Assembly: GCF_003236295.1 (NCBI RefSeq)
Contig: NZ_POTW01000027.1
Location: 1 to 64,000 of the forward strand
From: Jiangella anatolica
GTDB lineage: Bacteria > Actinomycetota > Actinomycetes > Jiangellales > Jiangellaceae
Direction of reading: 5' to 3'
DNA: 64,000 bases
Shown here: positions 59,916-64,000 of the stretch, in pieces
Position numbering within the stretch: position 1 is the first letter of the stretch
How the letters are laid out: the number at the start of each line of letters is the position of its first letter
Notes under the pieces: generated by a model
The model's database searches: none
Told to the model about the DNA's origin: nothing
Seen by the model: only the letters and a program-made list of their open reading frames with translations
Position numbers and translations under genes: made by a program

Positions 59916-60355
59916 CCCTCGGCGCGATCCTCCTCGCGACCGCCCTGGCCGGCTGCGGGTTCGGCGCCGTCGACGTCGACCCGCACGAGCCCGAGCCCGG
60001 CAGCGCCGACGTCTGCGCCGCGCTGCACGACGCCCTCCCGGACACCGTCGACGACGCGGTGCGGCGCGACGTCGAGCCGTCCTCGGAGTACGTGGCCGCC
60101 TGGGGCCAGCCGGCCATCGTGCTGCGCTGCGGCGTCCCGATACCTGCGTCCTACCGTCCGGACGCCCAGCTCTTCGCCATCGACGGCGTCGGCTGGCTCC
60201 CCGACGAAGGCGACGGCGGCCTCTTCTTCACCGCCGTCGACCGGGAGGTCCTGGTCGAGGTCGCCGTCCCCGACGACTACGCGCCCGAGGCGAACGTGCT
60301 GGCCGACCTCGCGACCGCGATCCTCGACACCGTGCCGGAGCGCGAACTGCGTTAA
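59894..60355 (+). CDS. DUF3515 lipoprotein
   Basis: The product has 153 residues from GTG 59894, inside the end of the preceding gene. The signal peptide has AILLATALAGCGF; LAGC is a lipobox, so it should be lipid-anchored outside the membrane. VAAWGQPAIVLRCGVPIPAS and YRPDAQLFAIDGVGWL are typical DUF3515 blocks. Function unknown; in mycobacteria the family also sits next to ddl. Confidence 0.8.
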   Translation: MPRRPHLTLGAILLATALAGCGFGAVDVDPHEPEPGSADVCAALHDALPDTVDDAVRRDVEPSSEYVAAWGQPAIVLRCGVPIPASYRPDAQLFAIDGVGWLPDEGDGGLFFTAVDREVLVEVAVPDDYAPEANVLADLATAILDTVPERELR

Positions 60356-60364
60356 CGTCGCACG

Positions 60365-60928
60365 GTGCCCACCACGCTGACGACCGACCGTCTCACCCTG
60401 CGCCCGATCGAGCCGTCCGACGCCGACGCGTTCGCCGCCATGAACGCCGACCCCGCCGTCATGGAGCACTTCACCACCGGCCCGCTGGACCGGGCGGCGT
60501 CGGACCGCATGCTGGCTCGCATGCATGCCGACCATCACCGTGACGGCTACGGCCTGGCCGCCGTGGAGCGGCGCGCGGACGGCGCGTTCCTCGGCTTCAC
60601 CGGCATCCACCGTCACCACTGGTATCCCGACGACGTCGAGATCGGCTGGCGGCTGGCGCGGTCCGCGTGGGGCCAGGGCTACGCCACCGAGGCGGCGACG
60701 GCCTGGATGGAGCACGCGTTCGGCGAGCTCGCCCTGCCGCGGCTGATCTCCATCACCGTCGCCGCGAACCAGCGCTCGATCGCCGTCATGCGCCGGCTGG
60801 GCTTCACCCTCTGGGAGGAGGCGACGCACGACGGCCTCGCGGTCGTCGTGTACGCGCGGAGCGCTCAGCGCAGCCCCGTCGGCCGCCGGAGGGCGGTGTC
60901 GACCAGGCGGTCGACCAGCGACGGGTAG
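60365..60928 (+). CDS. GNAT N-acetyltransferase (RimJ/RimL type)
   Basis: The product has 187 residues from GTG 60365. TTDRLTLRPIEPSDADAFAA is the usual opening. VEIGWRLARSAWGQGYATEA is the acetyl-CoA binding motif A (QGYATEA), and the NQRSIAVMRRLGF block follows. It acetylates an amino group on a protein or small molecule. Its 3' end overlaps the end of ddl by 64 bases on the other strand, and the last 20 residues are basic and may be dispensable. Confidence 0.85.
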   Translation: MPTTLTTDRLTLRPIEPSDADAFAAMNADPAVMEHFTTGPLDRAASDRMLARMHADHHRDGYGLAAVERRADGAFLGFTGIHRHHWYPDDVEIGWRLARSAWGQGYATEAATAWMEHAFGELALPRLISITVAANQRSIAVMRRLGFTLWEEATHDGLAVVVYARSAQRSPVGRRRAVSTRRSTSDG

Positions 60929-61977
60929 TCGATGCCGGTCTTGGCCCACAGCTGCGGGAACATCGACGTCGGTGTGAAGCCCGGCATCGTGTTCAGCTCG
61001 TTGACCAGCAACGATCCGTCCTCGCGGAGGAAGAAGTCGACCCGGGCGAGGCTCTCGCAGGACAGCGCCTGGAACGCCTCGATCGCCATCCGGCGGACCC
61101 GCTCGGCGACGTCGGCGGGGAGGTCGGCGGGGATGTCCAGCGCGACGTCGTCGCCGGGCAGGTACTTGGCCTGGAAGTCGTACAGCTCGTGCTCGGCGCC
61201 GAAGCGCACCTCGCCGACGACGCTGGCCTCCGGCTCGCCGCCGCCCTGACCCTCGAGCACGCCGCACTCGACCTCGCGGCCGACGACGGCCTCCTCGACC
61301 AGGACCTTCGGGTCGTGCTCGCGGGCGGCCAGGATCGCCGCCTCGAGCTCGTCCGCCGACCGCACCTTGCTGACGCCCATGCTCGACCCGGCGCGGGCCG
61401 GCTTGACGAAGGCCGGGTACCCGAGCGTCTGCGCCACCTCGGCGACGACCCGCTCGCGCTGCGGTTCCCACGCCGACGGGAGCACCAGCACGTGCCGCGC
61501 GACCGGCAGCCCGGCGCCGGCCAGCAGCAGCTTCATCACGTGCTTGTCCATCCCGACGGCCGAGGCCAGCACGCCGGAGCCGACGTAGCGGACGTCGGCC
61601 AGCTCGAGCAGCCCCTGGATCGTGCCGTCCTCGCCGTACGGGCCGTGCAGCAGCGGGAACACGACGTCGACCGTGCCCAGGGCGTGCGGCACCTCGCCGG
61701 GCGACTGCACCGCCAGCTCGCCCCGGCCGGGCAGCACGACGGTGCCGCCCTCGTCGTCGACGTGCGGCATGGACTCGCCGCGGATCGCCAGCCGGTCCGG
61801 GTCGGCGCTGGTCAGCACCCAGCGGCCGGACGTCGTGATGCCGATCGGCAGCACCTCGTAGCGGCGCGGGTCCAGCGCTGCCAGCACGCCGCCGGCGGTG
61901 ACGCACGAGATCTCGTGCTCCGAGCTACGGCCGCCGAAGACGACGGCGACCCTGATGCGGTCCTGCGAGGTGTTCAT
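60865..61977 (-). CDS. ddl: D-alanine--D-alanine ligase
   Basis: The product has 370 residues from ATG 61977. VAVVFGGRSSEHEISCVTAG opens the N-terminal domain; HGPYGEDGTIQGLLELADVR YVG follows as usual. GVSKVRSADELEAAI and LVEEAVVGREVECGVLE belong to the ATP-grasp fold. VDFFLREDGSLLVNELNTMPGF is the Mg-binding end. It makes the D-Ala-D-Ala dipeptide for peptidoglycan. Confidence 0.95.
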   Translation of the reverse strand: MNTSQDRIRVAVVFGGRSSEHEISCVTAGGVLAALDPRRYEVLPIGITTSGRWVLTSADPDRLAIRGESMPHVDDEGGTVVLPGRGELAVQSPGEVPHALGTVDVVFPLLHGPYGEDGTIQGLLELADVRYVGSGVLASAVGMDKHVMKLLLAGAGLPVARHVLVLPSAWEPQRERVVAEVAQTLGYPAFVKPARAGSSMGVSKVRSADELEAAILAAREHDPKVLVEEAVVGREVECGVLEGQGGGEPEASVVGEVRFGAEHELYDFQAKYLPGDDVALDIPADLPADVAERVRRMAIEAFQALSCESLARVDFFLREDGSLLVNELNTMPGFTPTSMFPQLWAKTGIDYPSLVDRLVDTALRRPTGLR

Positions 61978-61997
61978 CGCGCCGACCCTACCCGCCT

Positions 61998-63005
61998 TCA
62001 GTGCCCGTGACGCTCCGGCTTCGCCGATCGGGACAACAGCGACCCGACCATCTCCGCCGGCGTCAGCTCGCCGCGCACCACGGACGCGACGTGGCCGACG
62101 ATCGGCATGTCGACGTCGTGGCGGCCGGCGAGGTCGAGGATCGACTCGCACGACTTGACCCCCTCGGCGACCTGCCGGGTGCCGGCGACGATCTCGGCGA
62201 CGGACATGCCGCGGCCCAGCTTCTCGCCGAACGAGCGGTTCCGCGACAGTGGCGACATGCACGTCGCGGCCAGGTCGCCGAGGCCGGCCAGGCCGGAGAA
62301 CGTGTACGCGTCGGCGCCCAGCGCGGCGCCCAGCCGCGCGGTCTCGGCCAGCCCGCGGGTGATGACGCTCGCGCGAGCGTTGTCGCCGAACCCCAGCCCG
62401 GCCGCGATGCCGACGGCCAGCGCGATGACGTTCTTCACCGCACCGCCGAGCTCCGCTCCGACGAGGTCGTGGTTGGTGTACGGGCGGAAGTGCGGCGAGT
62501 GGCAGGCCCGCTGGATCCGCTTGGCCAGCTCGTCGTCGGTGGCGGCGACGACGCTCGCGGCCGGCTGCCGCTCGGCGATCTCGCCGGCCAGGTTCGGCCC
62601 CGAGACCGCGGCGATCCGCGCTGGGCCGGCGCCCGTGACGTCGTCGATGACCTCGCTCATCCGCTTCGCGGTGCCGAGCTCGACACCCTTCATCAGGCTG
62701 ACGAGTGCCGACGACGACGGCAGCGCCGGCGCCCACTCCGCCAGGTTCTCGCGCAGCGACTGCGACGGCACCGCCAGCACGACGAGATCGGCCCGGTGCG
62801 CGGCCTCCTCGGGGTCGTGGGTGGCCCGGATCGACGGCGGCAGCGCGATGGCCGGCAGGTAGTCGGGGTTGGTGTGGGTCGCGTTGATCGCGTCGCACAG
62901 CTCCGGCCGGCGGCCCCAGATCGTCACGTCGGCGCCGGCGTCGGCGAGCACGAGCGCGAACGCCGTCCCCCAGGAGCCGGCGCCGAACACGGCGGCGCGG
63001 GTCAC
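61998..63005 (-). CDS. gpsA: Glycerol-3-phosphate dehydrogenase [NAD(P)+]
   Basis: The product has 335 residues. AAVFGAGSWGTAFALVLADA is the GxGxxG NAD(P) site. GAELGGAVKNVIALAVGIAA contains the catalytic Lys, and GDNARASVITRGLAE the conserved active-site block. It supplies sn-glycerol-3-phosphate for phospholipids. The ATG overlaps the plsC stop (ATGA), so both lipid genes are co-translated. Confidence 0.95.
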   Translation of the reverse strand: MTRAAVFGAGSWGTAFALVLADAGADVTIWGRRPELCDAINATHTNPDYLPAIALPPSIRATHDPEEAAHRADLVVLAVPSQSLRENLAEWAPALPSSSALVSLMKGVELGTAKRMSEVIDDVTGAGPARIAAVSGPNLAGEIAERQPAASVVAATDDELAKRIQRACHSPHFRPYTNHDLVGAELGGAVKNVIALAVGIAAGLGFGDNARASVITRGLAETARLGAALGADAYTFSGLAGLGDLAATCMSPLSRNRSFGEKLGRGMSVAEIVAGTRQVAEGVKSCESILDLAGRHDVDMPIVGHVASVVRGELTPAEMVGSLLSRSAKPERHGH

Positions 63006-63760
63006 GGCTGCTCCTCCGGCAGCTTCGGGTCGCCGACCGGCGGGATCCCGGCCGCCTTCGGGTCGAACCGCTCGGCCGGCGCGATCTCGCCGCGGATCTC
63101 GGCCAGCTGGGCCGTGATCGCCGCCATGATGCGGTCGGTGGCGACGCGCAGCACGGCGGCGTCGATCGGCCGGTCACGCAGGTCGTCGAGCGGGACCGGC
63201 GGGCCGGCGATGACCGACATCGTCTTGCGCGGCAGCAGCCGGATCCGCTTGGAGTACGGCGCCAGCACGTGGTTCGCGCCCCACTGCGCCACCGGGATGA
63301 CGTCGCACCCGGTCTCCAGCGCGACCCGCGCGGCCCCGGTCTTGCCCACCATCGGCCACAGATCGGGGTCGCGCGAGATGGTGCCCTCGGGATAGATGGC
63401 GACGAGCTCACCCTTGCGCACCGCCGCCACGGCGGCCCGGTACGCCTGCGACGCGTCGCGGGACTCGCGGAAGACGGGGATCTGCCCGGCGGCGGTGATC
63501 AGCCGGCCGAACACCGGGACGCGGAACACGCCGGACTTGGCGAGGTAGCGGGTGGCGCGGCCGTTGTCCCAGAAGAAGTGCGCGAACGTCAGCGGGTCGA
63601 AATGCGAGATGTGGTTGCCCGCGACGACGACGCCGGTGCCGGGCGGCGGAATGTACTGCCCGCCGCGCCAGTTCTGCCGGGTGAACGCCATGAGGAACGG
63701 ACGGATCAGAGACGCGATGAACTTGAACGCGAACCCGGCCCCCGGCCTGCGTACCGCCAC
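63002..63760 (-). CDS. plsC: 1-acylglycerol-3-phosphate acyltransferase (PlsC-like)
   Basis: The product has 252 residues. I chose GTG 63760 because GGGAGAGG lies just upstream; the longer open frame has no such site. NHISHFDPL is the HxxxxD acyltransferase motif, YPEGTISRD the second motif, and PFLMAFTRQNWRGGQ the N-terminal region. It adds the second acyl chain to make phosphatidate, following gpsA in the same operon. Confidence 0.9.
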   Translation of the reverse strand: MAVRRPGAGFAFKFIASLIRPFLMAFTRQNWRGGQYIPPPGTGVVVAGNHISHFDPLTFAHFFWDNGRATRYLAKSGVFRVPVFGRLITAAGQIPVFRESRDASQAYRAAVAAVRKGELVAIYPEGTISRDPDLWPMVGKTGAARVALETGCDVIPVAQWGANHVLAPYSKRIRLLPRKTMSVIAGPPVPLDDLRDRPIDAAVLRVATDRIMAAITAQLAEIRGEIAPAERFDPKAAGIPPVGDPKLPEEQP

Positions 63761-63874
63761 GTACCTCTCCCTCCGCCCACGTGTATGCCCGCAGACAGTG
63801 TCTCGCCCCCGGGCCATGCACGTCGAACCGGCCACCGGCGCGCCGTCGCCGGCGATGCGCCAGACTGGACCCCG

Positions 63875-64000
63875 ATGACGACTACGCAGCTCTGGACCGT
63901 CGTGGTGCCCGTCAAGCGACCCGAGCACGCGAAGACCCGGCTGGCCGACGCCGTCGGCGAGCAGCGGCCCCGGTTCGCCCGCGCGTTCGCCGCCGACACC
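63875..64000 (+). CDS. cofC: 2-phospho-L-lactate guanylyltransferase CofC, partial
   Basis: Only the first 42 codons are in the window, from ATG 63875. WTVVVPVKRPEHAKTRLADA matches the N-terminal 'vvPvK....aKtRLa' nucleotide-binding motif of CofC/FbiD, which activates a lactate or PEP derivative for coenzyme F420. The position divergent from plsC/gpsA/ddl is the same as in Mycobacterium tuberculosis, where cofC follows the same genes. Confidence 0.8.
   Translation, partial: MTTTQLWTVVVPVKRPEHAKTRLADAVGEQRPRFARAFAADT

Overview
This window joins two kinds of DNA. Bases 1 to about 17,450 look like part of an actinobacteriophage or prophage: dozens of short genes packed with ATGA/GTGA overlaps, moderate GC, and phage replication functions. 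From about 17,460 to 64,000 the DNA is very GC-rich actinobacterial chromosome with ordinary housekeeping genes. The gene order smc - mutM - rnc - rpmF - DUF177 - sepIVA-like - coaD - rsmD ... recG - fakA - rpmB - thiL - Lrp - DUF3515 - ddl - gpsA - plsC - cofC is the conserved actinobacterial (Mycobacterium/Streptomyces type) layout. I judge the host to be a high-GC soil actinomycete but cannot fix the genus.

Phage part. A plus-strand run (1-3,677) holds small proteins, including a WhiB-like domain fused behind three Cys4 zinc knuckles. It ends at a strong bidirectional terminator (3,690-3,726) facing a long minus-strand run (17,350 down to 3,739). The minus run is the DNA-metabolism module. 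It encodes a Cas4/RecB nuclease, a GIY-YIG nuclease, a stand-alone DnaE-type OB-fold protein, a RecA/DnaB-fold ATPase, a Holliday-junction-resolvase-like nuclease, a DNA primase split in two with an HNH endonuclease gene between the halves, a DnaQ-like exonuclease, a sigma-like protein, a ClpP-like protease and a DUF1599 protein. No capsid, tail, lysis or integrase gene is visible, so only part of the element lies here. Five copies of a TTTGTATACTATGG-like element sit in its gaps, all in the same orientation, and are probably promoters.

Junction. At about 17,430-17,461 phage DNA gives way to the interior of a host cyclase-family gene that lacks its N-terminal part. The phage is either integrated in that gene or artificially joined to it.

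Host part. 17.5-28.9 kb: TPP enzyme, an ABC exporter divergent from a two-component system, an MFS pump with its TetR regulator, a LysG/LysE-type pair, and a small SARP regulator. 29.0-36.1 kb: an unfamiliar minus-strand operon that is the best candidate for an undescribed system. It contains an OmpA-domain protein without a signal peptide, a large helical protein with the same N-terminal SPF motif, an HExxH...ExxAD metallopeptidase-like protein and three proteins I do not recognise; the SARP gene lies just downstream. 36.2-42.6 kb: a secreted tandem-GDPD protein, a second two-component system and an MMPL transporter. 42.7-64 kb: ftsY, smc, DNA repair, ribosome, coenzyme A, cell-wall and lipid genes, ending in the start of cofC. 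A duplicated repeat block lies between rpmB and thiL, and an 18-bp perfect inverted repeat lies upstream of ftsY.
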